The position numbers and the translations under genes were made by a program. A stretch of DNA of 64,000 nt from DATGKG01 sp963851325 (lineage in GTDB: Bacteria; Desulfobacterota; Binatia; Binatales; Binataceae): positions 558,001-622,000 of the forward strand of contig CAWKOR010000001.1 in NCBI GenBank assembly GCA_963851325.1. Reading direction: 5' to 3'. Under the pieces are notes generated by a model, which ran no database searches, had not been told where the DNA came from, and saw nothing but the letters and a program-made list of their open reading frames with translations. This document shows positions 26,327 to 35,113 of the stretch, piece by piece (positions within the stretch are counted from its first letter, which is position 1; each line of letters begins with the position of its first letter).

Positions 26327-26375
26327 CAACCGTGGATATACTTCGGCCAGCCTCCAACAGGGCGAGGAGAATCCG

Positions 26376-27170
26376 ATGCGGCTCAAGGACAAGGTTTCAT
26401 TGATAACCGGCGCCGGCTCGGGAATCGGCGCGGCCACTGCCATGACTTTCGCGCGCGAGGGCGCTGCGGTGGCCGTAGTCGACCTGAATGACGAGGGCGG
26501 CAACTCTGTAGTTGCCGAGATCCGCAAAGCCGGCGGCACCGCGGAGTTCCATCGCGCAGACGTCGGCAACCCGAAGGAAGTCGAACGGATGATCCGTTTC
26601 GCGACTGGCAAGTTCGGCCGGCTCGACATCCTGCATAACAACGCGGTTTTCACCACGGTCGGGCGAATCGCCGACATCACCATGGAAGGATGGCAGAAGA
26701 CCCTCGAGGTCGGCCTCACCGCGTACTGGTATGCGACCAAGGTTGCACTCGAACAGGCGATGCTGCCGCAAAAGAAGGGCGCGATCGTCAATACCGCGTC
26801 GGTCTCCGGCCTTGCCGGCGACTATACGTTAGGCGCCTACAATGCGGTGAAGGCAGGCGTGGTAAACATCACGCGGGTGACCGGCATCGAATACGCACGC
26901 AAGGGAATTCGCTGCAATGCGGTTTGCCCAGGCCCGATCGGCACTCCGCCGCTGCTGGCGCTGGACAAGGCGCGCCCGCAAATCGTCGCGCGCATCCGCG
27001 AGGCGATCCCGATGGGCCGGCTCGGAGAGCCGCAGGAAATCGCCAACGTGGTATTGTTCCTCGCGTCCGACGAGGCTTCATTCGTAACCGGCGCGTTCTT
27101 CGTTGCCGATGGCGGATTGTGGGCCCATTCGGGCATGCCGAGTCTCTCGGGCGAAGGACCCGAGTGGTAG
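26376..27170 (+). CDS. Short-chain dehydrogenase/reductase
   Basis: A 264-residue classical SDR with TGAGSGIG at residues 11-18, VVDLNDEG with the NAD-type Asp, HNNAV in place of the usual N-A-G, TASVSGLAG with the catalytic Ser, YNAVKAG with Tyr and Lys, and CPGPIGTPPLL. The loss of the Gly in the NAG motif is unusual but tolerated in some SDRs. An alpha/beta hydrolase gene follows 28 bp downstream, so the two are probably cotranscribed. Confidence 0.87.
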   Translation: MRLKDKVSLITGAGSGIGAATAMTFAREGAAVAVVDLNDEGGNSVVAEIRKAGGTAEFHRADVGNPKEVERMIRFATGKFGRLDILHNNAVFTTVGRIADITMEGWQKTLEVGLTAYWYATKVALEQAMLPQKKGAIVNTASVSGLAGDYTLGAYNAVKAGVVNITRVTGIEYARKGIRCNAVCPGPIGTPPLLALDKARPQIVARIREAIPMGRLGEPQEIANVVLFLASDEASFVTGAFFVADGGLWAHSGMPSLSGEGPEW

Positions 27171-27198
27171 AAAATTCGTACTAGCAGGAGGCAATTCG

Positions 27199-28089
27199 AT
27201 GTCACAGCAGCAACTCGATTCCCTGATCCAGATGATGAAGGCGCAACCGATCGCGCAAGCTCCCACGCTTGAACAGCAGCGTGCGGGCTTCGAACAGATG
27301 GCCGGTATGTTCCCGGTCGACGCCGATATCAAGCGTGAACCGGTTACCGCCAACGGTGTGAAATCGGAGTGGGTCACCGCGCCCGGCGCGGATCCCGGAC
27401 GCGCCATTCTCTACCTCCACGGCGGCGGATACGTGATCGGATCGATCAACACCCATCGCTCGCTCGCGGCCCGGCTGTCGCGCGCGGCAAAGGCTCGCGT
27501 ACTCGTAATCGACTATCGCCTGGCCCCCGAGCATCCGCATCCGGCGGCGGTGGACGATTCCCTGGCGGCTTATCGCTGGATGCTGGCGCAAGGACTCAAG
27601 CCTTCGCGCATCGCGGTAGCCGGCGATTCTGCCGGTGGAGGCCTCACTGCGGCAACGTTGGTTGCGATTCGCGATGCAAAACTGCCGCTCCCGGCGGCGG
27701 GGGCCTTGCTTTCGCCCTGGGTAGACATGGAGGGCATCGGTGAATCGATGACGACCAAGGACAGCGTCGATCCGATGGTACACAAGGAGGGCCTACTCGG
27801 AATGGCGAAGGCTTACCTGGGAGGAAAAGATCCCCGCACTCCGCTTGCCGCTCCGCTTTACGCCGACCTCACCGGCCTGCCGCCGCTGCTCATCCAGGTC
27901 GGTACTTCGGAGACGCTGATGGATGATGGCGCGCGCCTGTCTGAGCGCGCGAAAAAAGCGGGCGTCAACGTAACCTACGAACCATGGCAAAACATGATCC
28001 ATGTCTGGCATCTGTTTGCCCCGATGCTCGATGAAGGTCAGCAAGCGATCGAAAAGATCGGAGCATTCGTTCAGAGACACGCCGCGTGA
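27199..28089 (+). CDS. Alpha/beta hydrolase, hormone-sensitive-lipase type
   Basis: A 296-residue esterase/lipase of the HSL group. HGGGYVIGS is the oxyanion-hole motif, GDSAGGG is the nucleophile elbow, and the acid (QVGTSETLMDD) and His (MIHVWHLF) follow at the normal distances. The ATG at 27199 has AGGAGG at 27186-27191. A longer open frame upstream only overlaps the SDR. It probably hydrolyses small or medium esters; together with the SDR it may act on an ester-derived alcohol or ketone (inference). Confidence 0.9.
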   Translation: MSQQQLDSLIQMMKAQPIAQAPTLEQQRAGFEQMAGMFPVDADIKREPVTANGVKSEWVTAPGADPGRAILYLHGGGYVIGSINTHRSLAARLSRAAKARVLVIDYRLAPEHPHPAAVDDSLAAYRWMLAQGLKPSRIAVAGDSAGGGLTAATLVAIRDAKLPLPAAGALLSPWVDMEGIGESMTTKDSVDPMVHKEGLLGMAKAYLGGKDPRTPLAAPLYADLTGLPPLLIQVGTSETLMDDGARLSERAKKAGVNVTYEPWQNMIHVWHLFAPMLDEGQQAIEKIGAFVQRHAA

Positions 28090-28154
28090 AATGATGGCGG
28101 AGTGCGAACGTGGGAAGTCCTACAATCGCACTCCGCAAATTCCAAGTCGTGCTC

Positions 28155-28183
28155 TTGACTGCGGTCTTCGCTTAGACTATCTA
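28155..28183 (+). promoter_or_regulatory. Promoter and possible operator of the Rrf2 gene
   Basis: TTGACT (28155-28160) and TATCTA (28178-28183) are spaced 17 bp. The -10 overlaps the dyad TAGA-CTA-TCTA (28173-28183). Its reverse complement shares ATAGTCTA with the palindrome at 28668-28678 before the next gene. The Rrf2 start at 28195 is only 12 bases after the -10, so the leader would be very short. Confidence 0.45.
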
Positions 28184-28194
28184 CCCCATAGACA

Positions 28195-28653
28195 ATGTTA
28201 ACTCAAAAGTCGAAGTACGCGCTGAAGGCCTTGTCGGTGCTCGCGAAGGAATACGGCCAGGGACCGGTGCTGATTTCGGACATTGCGCATCGGGAGAACA
28301 TTCCGCATAAATTTCTCGAACTGATTTTGCTCGAACTCAAAAATCATGGCCTCCTCCAAAGTAAAAAGGGAAAGGGCGGCGGCTATTTTCTGGCCCGCGA
28401 GCCTCGTGCTATCAGCGTCGGCCAGGTCGTGCGATTCCTCGATGGGCCAATCGCTCCGCTGCCCTGCGTCAGCAAGATGGCCTACATGCGCTGCCACGAA
28501 TGCCGCGACGAACGAACCTGCGGGATCCGAATGGTAATGCAAGAGGTTCGGGACGCCACCGCAAAAATCATGGATTCCACAAGCCTGGAAGACATGCTTA
28601 AGCGGGTTCAATCAGTGGTGACTTCGAAGGAATCGCTAACTTTTTCGATCTAA
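28195..28653 (+). CDS. Rrf2-family transcriptional regulator, probable sulfur-assimilation regulator
   Basis: A 152-residue Rrf2 regulator. The winged helix-turn-helix covers residues 1-65 (SKYALKALSVLA, ISDIAHRENIPHKFLELIL, GLLQSKKGKGGGYFL). Four cysteines, Cys91, Cys100, Cys103 and Cys109, lie in the region that binds an Fe-S cluster in IscR-type members, though the spacing differs from IscR. CymR, another Rrf2 protein, controls sulfur genes. Position directly before a DUF2292-porin-sulfate ABC locus suggests it governs sulfate uptake in response to cysteine or Fe-S state; this is an inference. Confidence 0.85.
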   Translation: MLTQKSKYALKALSVLAKEYGQGPVLISDIAHRENIPHKFLELILLELKNHGLLQSKKGKGGGYFLAREPRAISVGQVVRFLDGPIAPLPCVSKMAYMRCHECRDERTCGIRMVMQEVRDATAKIMDSTSLEDMLKRVQSVVTSKESLTFSI

Positions 28654-28667
28654 AATTTTTTTAAGCT

Positions 28668-28678
28668 TATAGTCTATA
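28668..28678. promoter_or_regulatory. Palindrome TATAGTCTATA before the sulfate locus
   Basis: A perfect 5-1-5 palindrome in an AT-rich gap just before the DUF2292 gene. It shares ATAGTCTA with the dyad over the Rrf2 promoter. A possible -10 (CATAAT, 28681-28686) follows directly, so a bound regulator would block it. Confidence 0.4.
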
Positions 28679-28695
28679 TACATAATAGGCTTAAT

Positions 28696-28884
28696 GTGGA
28701 AGACAGCGAGAAAACACCCGAAGCCGCCAAGGTTCGAGACGAATTCGAAAGCATTCTGGAGCGTGTCGCCAACGCCATACGGGGTCTGCGATTTGGCTCC
28801 ATCGAACTCGTCATCCATGACTCGAAAGTGGTGCAAATCGAACGCAAGGAGAAATTCCGCTTCGACAAACCGGGAGGACACTAA
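28696..28884 (+). CDS. YezD-like DUF2292 small protein
   Basis: A 62-residue protein matching the DUF2292 (YezD) pattern: a helical N-terminus, AIRGLRFGSIELVIHDSKVV and a closing QIERKEKFRF. The start is GTG at 28696; the ATG two bases earlier is out of frame. These proteins are commonly found beside sulfate or cysteine genes in diverse bacteria, but their role is unknown. It sits between the Rrf2 regulator and the porin, 134 bp before the latter. Confidence 0.8.
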   Translation: MEDSEKTPEAAKVRDEFESILERVANAIRGLRFGSIELVIHDSKVVQIERKEKFRFDKPGGH

Positions 28885-29018
28885 CGATGTGTTGAAATTC
28901 TGATCGAGGCCAAGACGCGGCGGACCAGCGAAGGATCCGTACGCCATATTGATGAAAATTCACCAATTACGAGCTGACCGGTCAACCGGAGGTTCTCAGA
29001 TGGAAAGGAAATTCCACC

Positions 29019-30431
29019 GTGAAGAAACGCGCGTTGTCGGTCATTGCGGTCGGCGCCCTCTGGGCGCTGACACCCACTCACTCATCCTGGGCGCAAGACG
29101 CCAGGACCAAGGCGGAGCTTGAGCAGTTGCGCCATGAGGTTCAAAAACTGGAGCAGCGAATCGACCAACTCCAGTCGCTCGATCAGCGGGTCAGAGTCAT
29201 CGACCGTCGGATGGAGGTCGAGCAGGAGGACTTCGCCGCCCATTCCAAAAAGCTTCCTCAGTTGCTCGCGAATCCACAAGGCGTGTCAGTCTCATCGTCC
29301 GACGGCGAAGTTCGGCTGCGGCTACGCGGCTACATTCAGGGCGAGGGGAATTTCTTCACCAGTGGCAACGACAAGCCTGTATCGGGAAGCACGTTCTACT
29401 TGAACCGGGTGCGCCCGGTCGTCGAAGGCACCGTCTTTAAATACTACGACTACAAAATCATGCCCGACTTCGCTCAAGGTAAGACGGTCCTCGAGGACGC
29501 GTACCTGGACGCAAAATATTTCTCGGCTGCTCAATTAATGATCGGCAAGTATAAGGCTCCGTTCGGGATTGAGCGGCTTCAATCGGCGCGTGACCTGCTA
29601 TTCATTCAGCGCGGGATAACCAACAACCTGATCCCTAACCGTGACATCGGACTCGAGTTGCATAGCACCCTGTTCGATGGACGCCTCACCTATCAACTTG
29701 CATTCACGAATGGAGTGCCTAACAACACCGCCAGCGCTGATTTCGATACCAACGACGGCAAGGACTTCATCGGCCGTCTCTTCGCGGAGCCGTTCAAGAA
29801 GTCAGGCGTAGAATTTGTGGAAGGTCTAGGCATCGGCTTCGCCGGAAGCTACGGAGACGAGCGTGGCCCGCTTTCGTCCTACAAAACTGCGGGAACCCAA
29901 ACATTCTTCACCTACGGAAAAGGCACCACCGCGTCAGGAACTCATTTTAGATACACGCCGCAAACCTACTATCATTGGGGGCCGTTTGGATTGTTAGCGG
30001 ATTATGTCAACGACACTCAAACGGTGAATCTGTTCCAAGCTAAACCGTTTACCAACAACTACAAAACTTTCACGAGTCGTGCTTGGCAGGTTCAGACCTC
30101 CTACCTGCTTACTGGAGAGGACGCGACCTATTACGGAGTCAAACCGCTGTACAACTTCGAACCCGAGACCGGACGGTGGGGCGCCTTCGAGATCAAAGCG
30201 CGGGTGGGTGGCCTCGGCGTCGACAGCGACGTGTTCAAGGACGGGTTCGCGAGCCTTTCTTCCTCTGCCCGCACCGCGACCGAGTATGGGGTTGGATTCA
30301 ACTGGTATCTGAACCCTAATGTGAAGTTCCAGTTCGACTATATCCGCACGTTTTTCGACAAGGGTGCTCCCGGCGGACGAGACCGTCCCGACGAGAGTGC
30401 ATTGCTGACCCAGGTCCAGGTGGCATTTTGA
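29019..30431 (+). CDS. Outer-membrane porin, phosphate-selective (OprP/OprO) type
   Basis: A 470-residue secreted beta-barrel protein. A signal peptide runs to THSSWAQ (about residue 25). Residues 30-70 form a coiled coil (ELEQLRHEVQKLEQRIDQLQ), as in trimeric porins, followed by alternating polar/aromatic strands to the C-terminus; the last residue is Phe (QVQVAF), the usual outer-membrane assembly signal. KYKAPFGIERLQSARDLLF is typical of the OprP/OprO family. The GTG at 29019 is the start. Position between the Rrf2/DUF2292 genes and the sulfate ABC genes suggests a sulfate or oxyanion channel. Confidence 0.88.
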   Translation: MKKRALSVIAVGALWALTPTHSSWAQDARTKAELEQLRHEVQKLEQRIDQLQSLDQRVRVIDRRMEVEQEDFAAHSKKLPQLLANPQGVSVSSSDGEVRLRLRGYIQGEGNFFTSGNDKPVSGSTFYLNRVRPVVEGTVFKYYDYKIMPDFAQGKTVLEDAYLDAKYFSAAQLMIGKYKAPFGIERLQSARDLLFIQRGITNNLIPNRDIGLELHSTLFDGRLTYQLAFTNGVPNNTASADFDTNDGKDFIGRLFAEPFKKSGVEFVEGLGIGFAGSYGDERGPLSSYKTAGTQTFFTYGKGTTASGTHFRYTPQTYYHWGPFGLLADYVNDTQTVNLFQAKPFTNNYKTFTSRAWQVQTSYLLTGEDATYYGVKPLYNFEPETGRWGAFEIKARVGGLGVDSDVFKDGFASLSSSARTATEYGVGFNWYLNPNVKFQFDYIRTFFDKGAPGGRDRPDESALLTQVQVAF

Positions 30432-30487
30432 ACGCCATCAACCTAGTAAGCGAACCTTACTCCAGCATTCCAAGTCAGGAGTCACCG

Positions 30488-31516
30488 ATGTCTCGCAATC
30501 GATTTCAGGCCTTGCTGATTATCAGCGCGATGGTCGCGTTGTTATCATTCCCAAGCGCAAGCGCATCAACCGCCGACGCGAACCTGCTTAACGTTTCTTA
30601 TGACGCAACCCGCGAATTTTACCATCAATACAATGACGCGTTCGCAAAATACTGGAAGACCAAAAGTGGTCAGGATGTCACTATCGAGATGTCTCACGGC
30701 GGATCCGGCAAGCAAGCGCGCTCCGTAATCGATGGTCTTGAGGCCGACGTGGTAACACTCGGTCTGGCCTACGATATCGACGCGATTCATGACAAAGCCA
30801 ACCTGTTGCCGCCCGATTGGCAAAGCCGCTTGCCGGACGATAGTAGCCCTTACACTTCAACGATCGTCTTCCTGGTGCGCAAGGGAAACCCCAAACACAT
30901 CAAGAATTGGCCCGATCTGATTAAGCCGGACATTGCCGTCGTGACCCCGAACCCAAAGACCTCAGGCGGTGCGCGCTGGGCCTTTCTAGCAGCATGGGGA
31001 TATGCACTCAAGGCCTCGGGTGGCAGCGAGGATAAAGCGAAGGAGTTCGTGAAGGCCCTATACAAGAACGTACCGGTGCTGGATTCTGGCGCGCGCGGTT
31101 CGACTACTACCTTCGTCGAACGCGGAATCGGAGACGTTCTGCTCTCATGGGAAAACGAGGCATACCTTGCGACCAATACGCTCGGCCACGATGGTTTCCA
31201 AATCGTCTATCCTTCCATCAGCATCGCCGCGCAACCGCCGGTAGCATGGATTGACAAGGTCGATCGCCGCCACGGCACTACTGACCTTGCCAAGGCCTAT
31301 CTGGAATACCTCTATTCGGAGCCAGCACAGGAAATCGCCGCGAAGAATCATTTCAGAGCCGTAAACACCACTGTCGCCGCCAAGTACGCGAATCAGTTTC
31401 CGACGCTTCCATTGTTCAAGGTTAGCGATCCGGAGTTTGGTGGATGGGCTAACGCGCAGAAAAAGTTTTTCGCCGACGACGGGGTTTTCGACAAAATCTA
31501 CCAGCCAGGACGCTAG
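30488..31516 (+). CDS. sbp: Sulfate ABC transporter substrate-binding protein
   Basis: A 342-residue periplasmic binding protein. The signal peptide ends around SFPSASAS. Family motifs are NVSYDATREFYHQYNDAF near the mature N-terminus, QSHGGSGKQAR-like MSHGGSGKQARSVIDGLEAD, TPNPKTSGGARWAFLAAW and a late YLYSEPAQEIAAKNHFR; these match sulfate/thiosulfate binders (Sbp/CysP). The ATG at 30488 follows AGGAG at 30477-30481. Its stop overlaps the cysT GTG start by 1 bp. Confidence 0.93.
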   Translation: MSRNRFQALLIISAMVALLSFPSASASTADANLLNVSYDATREFYHQYNDAFAKYWKTKSGQDVTIEMSHGGSGKQARSVIDGLEADVVTLGLAYDIDAIHDKANLLPPDWQSRLPDDSSPYTSTIVFLVRKGNPKHIKNWPDLIKPDIAVVTPNPKTSGGARWAFLAAWGYALKASGGSEDKAKEFVKALYKNVPVLDSGARGSTTTFVERGIGDVLLSWENEAYLATNTLGHDGFQIVYPSISIAAQPPVAWIDKVDRRHGTTDLAKAYLEYLYSEPAQEIAAKNHFRAVNTTVAAKYANQFPTLPLFKVSDPEFGGWANAQKKFFADDGVFDKIYQPGR

Positions 31517-32343
31517 TGGCAACACGACGAAAACACGTACTGCCGGGATTCGGACTGACGATGGGATGCACTCTAGTCTATCTAAGCATCGTCGTCCTCA
31601 TCCCGCTCTCGACGATTTTTTTCAAGACCTTCACGCTTAGCTGGTCTGAATTTTGGACTATCGTGCTGTCGCCGCGTACGATCGCGGCCTATCGGTTGAG
31701 CTTCGGCGCGTCGCTGGCCGGCGCGCTGTTGAACTCGTTCTTTGGGTTTATTGTCGCCTGGACGCTGGTACGGTACCGCTTCCCCGGAAAACATTTGGTC
31801 GACGCGATGGTCGACTTACCGTTCGCGTTGCCAACCTCGGTCGCAGGCATCACACTGACTTCGATTTACGCGCAGAACGGATGGTTGGGCCGGTTTCTGA
31901 TTCCCCTGGGTCTCAAGGTTGCGTTCGCACCACTTGGCGTAGTGGTGGCGCTCACCTTTGTCGGATTGCCATTCGTCGTTCGCACGATTCAACCGGTGCT
32001 TGAGGACCTCGACGAGGAATATGAGGAAGCCGCAGCCAGCCTCGGGGCAACTCGCTGGCAGACCTTCACCCGCGTGATCGCGCCTGCCATGATCCCAGCC
32101 CTGCTTACCGGGTTCGCGCTCGCTTTCGCACGCGCCCTCGGAGAGTACGGTTCGGTAGCATTTATTTCGGGCAACATGCCGATGCGCACCGAAGTTGTAC
32201 CGCTTCTAATCATGGCGAAGCTGGAGCAGTTCGATTATCCAGGCGCCACTGCCATTGCAGTAGTGATGCTGGTCCTGTCGTTTACCATTTTGCTCGGTGT
32301 GAACATTTTGCAGCGCTGGAGTAGCAGACGACTCACCGCGTGA
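31516..32343 (+). CDS. cysT: Sulfate ABC transporter permease CysT (CysU)
   Basis: A 275-residue inner-membrane permease with six helices and the ABC EAA loop (EEAAASLGATRWQTFTRVIAP). The N-terminal ATRRKHVLPGFGLTMGCTLVYLS and the LPTSVAGITLT segment fit CysT. The start is GTG at 31516, overlapping the Sbp stop. It pairs with CysW in the membrane. Confidence 0.93.
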   Translation: MATRRKHVLPGFGLTMGCTLVYLSIVVLIPLSTIFFKTFTLSWSEFWTIVLSPRTIAAYRLSFGASLAGALLNSFFGFIVAWTLVRYRFPGKHLVDAMVDLPFALPTSVAGITLTSIYAQNGWLGRFLIPLGLKVAFAPLGVVVALTFVGLPFVVRTIQPVLEDLDEEYEEAAASLGATRWQTFTRVIAPAMIPALLTGFALAFARALGEYGSVAFISGNMPMRTEVVPLLIMAKLEQFDYPGATAIAVVMLVLSFTILLGVNILQRWSSRRLTA

Positions 32344-32367
32344 ACTGAAACGCGGAGCTATCTCACA

Positions 32368-33249
32368 ATGGAAAACTACTCCATTCATTCGAATCATCGC
32401 GCCGCGACCGCCGATGCTCGTTGGGTTCGTCTTGCATTGATCGCCATCACGCTAGTGTTTCTCGCTTTGTTCCTGTTCCTGCCGGTTCTAGTGGTGTTTC
32501 ACGAAGCATTGCGCGAGGGCCTAAGGAAGTACTTCGCCGCGATCACCGATCCCGATGCGCTGTCGGCGATTCGTCTGACCCTGATTACGGCCGGGATCGC
32601 AGTGCCGCTCAATGTTGCATTTGGGCTGGCTGCATCGTGGGCGATCACACGCTTCAAATTTCCCGGCAAACAAATCTTGATCACCCTTATAGATCTTCCA
32701 TTTTCAGTATCGCCGGTAATCTCCGGCATGATCTTCGTACTCTTGCTGGGAGTGCGCACGCCGCTTGGCGGATTTCTTTACGACCACGGAATCAAGGTCA
32801 TCTTTGCCGTTCCAGGAATAGTGCTGGCGACCATCTTTGTTACCTTTCCTTTTGTAGCTCGCGAACTGATTCCCGTGATGACGGCGCTCGGCGACGAAGA
32901 AGAACAGGCTGCCGCGGTTCTCGGCGCTGGAGGATGGCAAAGCTTCTTTCGGATCACTCTGCCGAATGTCAAATGGGGACTCCTGTATGGCATGGTGCTG
33001 TGCAATGCGCGCGCGATGGGCGAATTCGGCGCAGTCTCCGTCGTCTCAGGTCACATCCGAGGCCATACGAATACGATGCCGCTATACGTGGAGATTCTGT
33101 ACAACGACTATCAGCTAGGTGCCGCGTTTGCGATTTCGACTCTGCTCACGTTTCTCGCAGTAGCCACTCTCCTCGCTAAATATCTGCTCGAGCGGCGCGT
33201 GGCGCCGCAAAAGCAACCAGCCGAATTAACGATCCAGCAGGCCGCATGA
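32368..33249 (+). CDS. cysW: Sulfate ABC transporter permease CysW
   Basis: A 293-residue permease. Six helices and the EAA-type loop EEEQAAAVLGAGGWQSFFRI are visible, along with DLPFSVSPVISGMIFVLLLG and ARAMGEFGAVSVVSGHIRG typical of CysW. It starts 24 bp after cysT and overlaps cysA by 4 bp (ATGA). Confidence 0.93.
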   Translation: MENYSIHSNHRAATADARWVRLALIAITLVFLALFLFLPVLVVFHEALREGLRKYFAAITDPDALSAIRLTLITAGIAVPLNVAFGLAASWAITRFKFPGKQILITLIDLPFSVSPVISGMIFVLLLGVRTPLGGFLYDHGIKVIFAVPGIVLATIFVTFPFVARELIPVMTALGDEEEQAAAVLGAGGWQSFFRITLPNVKWGLLYGMVLCNARAMGEFGAVSVVSGHIRGHTNTMPLYVEILYNDYQLGAAFAISTLLTFLAVATLLAKYLLERRVAPQKQPAELTIQQAA

Positions 33250-34316
33250 GTATAGAAGTCCGCAACATTCGCAAAACCTTTGGCCACTTCGTTGCGCTCG
33301 ACGACATCAGCCTAAAGGTCGAAACCGGCGAGCTATTGGCGCTACTGGGCATGTCGGGCTCCGGCAAGACCACCCTGCTGCGAATCATTTCGGGCCTCGA
33401 GGCTCCGGACTCCGGATCGGTGCATTTCCATGGCGCTGAGGCCACCGGTGTGAGCGTGCGCGAGCGCCGCGTGGGTTTTGTCTTTCAGCACTATGCCCTG
33501 TTCCGCCATCTGAGTGTCTTCGAGAATGTCGCGTTCGGACTGCGAGTGAAATCGCGCGCCTCGCGTCCGCCCGAGGAGCAGATCCGCCGCCGCGTCCACG
33601 AACTTCTGCAGTTGGTGCAACTCGACACGATGGCGAATCGGCTACCCTCGCAGCTCTCGGGGGGACAACGCCAGCGTGTCGCGCTTGCGCGCGCGCTCGC
33701 GGTCGAGCCCAATGTGCTGCTCCTCGACGAGCCGTTCGGTGCGCTGGATGCCAAAGTTCGGATGGAGCTTCGCCGATGGCTGCGCCGGCTTCATGATGAA
33801 CTGCACATCACCAGCGTGTTCGTCACTCATGATCAGGAAGAAGCTCTGGAGCTGGCGGATCGCGTGGTGGTAATGAACGAAGGCCGGATCGAGCAGATCG
33901 ATACGCCCGCGGAAGTTTATCATCATCCAGCAAGCCCCTTCGTCTACAAATTCCTTGGCAATGTGAATCTCTTCCACGGCCGAGTGGAGGACGGTCATCT
34001 CACGATCGAAGGTACCTCGCTGGAGCTTGAAGGCGCGCAGCGTAATGGTGCAACCAAACAGCGCGCTACCTTTTATGTGCGACCGCATCAGCTCCAGATC
34101 GGCCTTGAACCGAGCGGCGAAAACGAATTCCGCGCAACCGTAGTGCATATCAATTCGGCAGGAGCGAAGGTCAAAATCGAGATGATAACCGAATGGGGCG
34201 ATCCGGTCTTCGCGGAGCTTGATCACGATCGCTTCAATGTCCTCAAACTCCAGAAAGGACAGCGCGTTTTCGCGCGCCCCAAAGAAAAACCTCGCGTGTT
34301 CGATTACCAGATCTGA
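33246..34316 (+). CDS. cysA: Sulfate ABC transporter ATP-binding protein CysA
   Basis: A 356-residue ATPase. Walker A is GMSGSGKT at residues 35-42, the Q-loop is in FVFQHYALFRHLSVFENV, the signature is LSGGQRQRV near residue 137, Walker B is LLLDEPFGALD and the switch His is in VFVTHDQEEA. After residue 240 comes a C-terminal regulatory domain of the CysA/MalK type. With Sbp, CysT and CysW it completes a sulfate importer. Confidence 0.94.
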   Translation: MSIEVRNIRKTFGHFVALDDISLKVETGELLALLGMSGSGKTTLLRIISGLEAPDSGSVHFHGAEATGVSVRERRVGFVFQHYALFRHLSVFENVAFGLRVKSRASRPPEEQIRRRVHELLQLVQLDTMANRLPSQLSGGQRQRVALARALAVEPNVLLLDEPFGALDAKVRMELRRWLRRLHDELHITSVFVTHDQEEALELADRVVVMNEGRIEQIDTPAEVYHHPASPFVYKFLGNVNLFHGRVEDGHLTIEGTSLELEGAQRNGATKQRATFYVRPHQLQIGLEPSGENEFRATVVHINSAGAKVKIEMITEWGDPVFAELDHDRFNVLKLQKGQRVFARPKEKPRVFDYQI

Positions 34317-34340
34317 CCGCGGCCCCATACAATTGGGAGC

Positions 34341-35054
34341 TTGGACTCCACGATCAAGAAACGCGTCTCGCAATTCGATTGGCGGCGAATCGCGGATGAC
34401 CTCGACGCGCACGGGTATGCGCTGACGGGGCCGGTCCTGACGCCCGATGAATGTGCCACGCTGGTTACGCTGTATCCCCAACGCGATCGCTTTCGTAGCC
34501 GCGTGGATATGACCCGTCTCAGGTATGGCGTCGGCGAATACAAGTATTTCGCGCGCCCGCTTCCGAAGATCGTCGAGGAACTCCGCGTATCTCTGTACCA
34601 GCGCCTGGCGCCGCTCGCGAATCGATGGAGCATGCTGCTCGACAACGTCGAACCCTACCCTGCTTCACTCTCCGCCTTCCTGAAACTGTGCGCGGCTCAT
34701 GGTCAGGAGCGTCCGACGCCGCTGCTGCTGCAATATCACGCCGGCGGTTACAACTGCCTGCATCAGGATCTATACGGCGACATCGCGTTTCCGCTCCAGT
34801 TCACTTGCGTGCTAAGCCGGCGCGATCGCGATTTCGAAGGCGGCGAATTTCTGCTCGTCGAGCAACGGCCGCGCGCGCAATCCCGCGGCCAAGCGATCTC
34901 GATGGATCAAGGCGAGGGAATCATTTTCACCAATCGCTATCGGCCGGTGGCGGGGACGCGCGGCCACTATCGGGTCAACGTTCGCCATGGAGTCAGCACT
35001 CTTCGATCCGGCGAGCGCTACTCCCTCGGCATCATTTTTCACGACGCGCGATAA
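34341..35054 (+). CDS. 2-oxoglutarate/Fe(II)-dependent oxygenase
   Basis: A 237-residue protein with the double-stranded beta-helix facial triad: His141 and Asp143 in NCLHQDLYGD and His216 in VRHGVS, with Arg226 (SGERYSLGIIFHD) placed to bind 2-oxoglutarate. The N-terminal part (DWRRIADDLDAHGYALTGP) matches the proline/arginine-hydroxylase-like family. The start is TTG at 34341 with GGGAG just upstream; no ATG is available. It follows cysA by 24 bp and may be read from the same transcript. Substrate unknown; a sulfonate or peptidyl substrate is possible. Confidence 0.8.
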   Translation: MDSTIKKRVSQFDWRRIADDLDAHGYALTGPVLTPDECATLVTLYPQRDRFRSRVDMTRLRYGVGEYKYFARPLPKIVEELRVSLYQRLAPLANRWSMLLDNVEPYPASLSAFLKLCAAHGQERPTPLLLQYHAGGYNCLHQDLYGDIAFPLQFTCVLSRRDRDFEGGEFLLVEQRPRAQSRGQAISMDQGEGIIFTNRYRPVAGTRGHYRVNVRHGVSTLRSGERYSLGIIFHDAR

Positions 35055-35113
35055 CTTCCAACGGTTGCGCGATCGCGGGCCACTGTTGTTTATTTTTCGA
35101 AGGAGTACCAACC

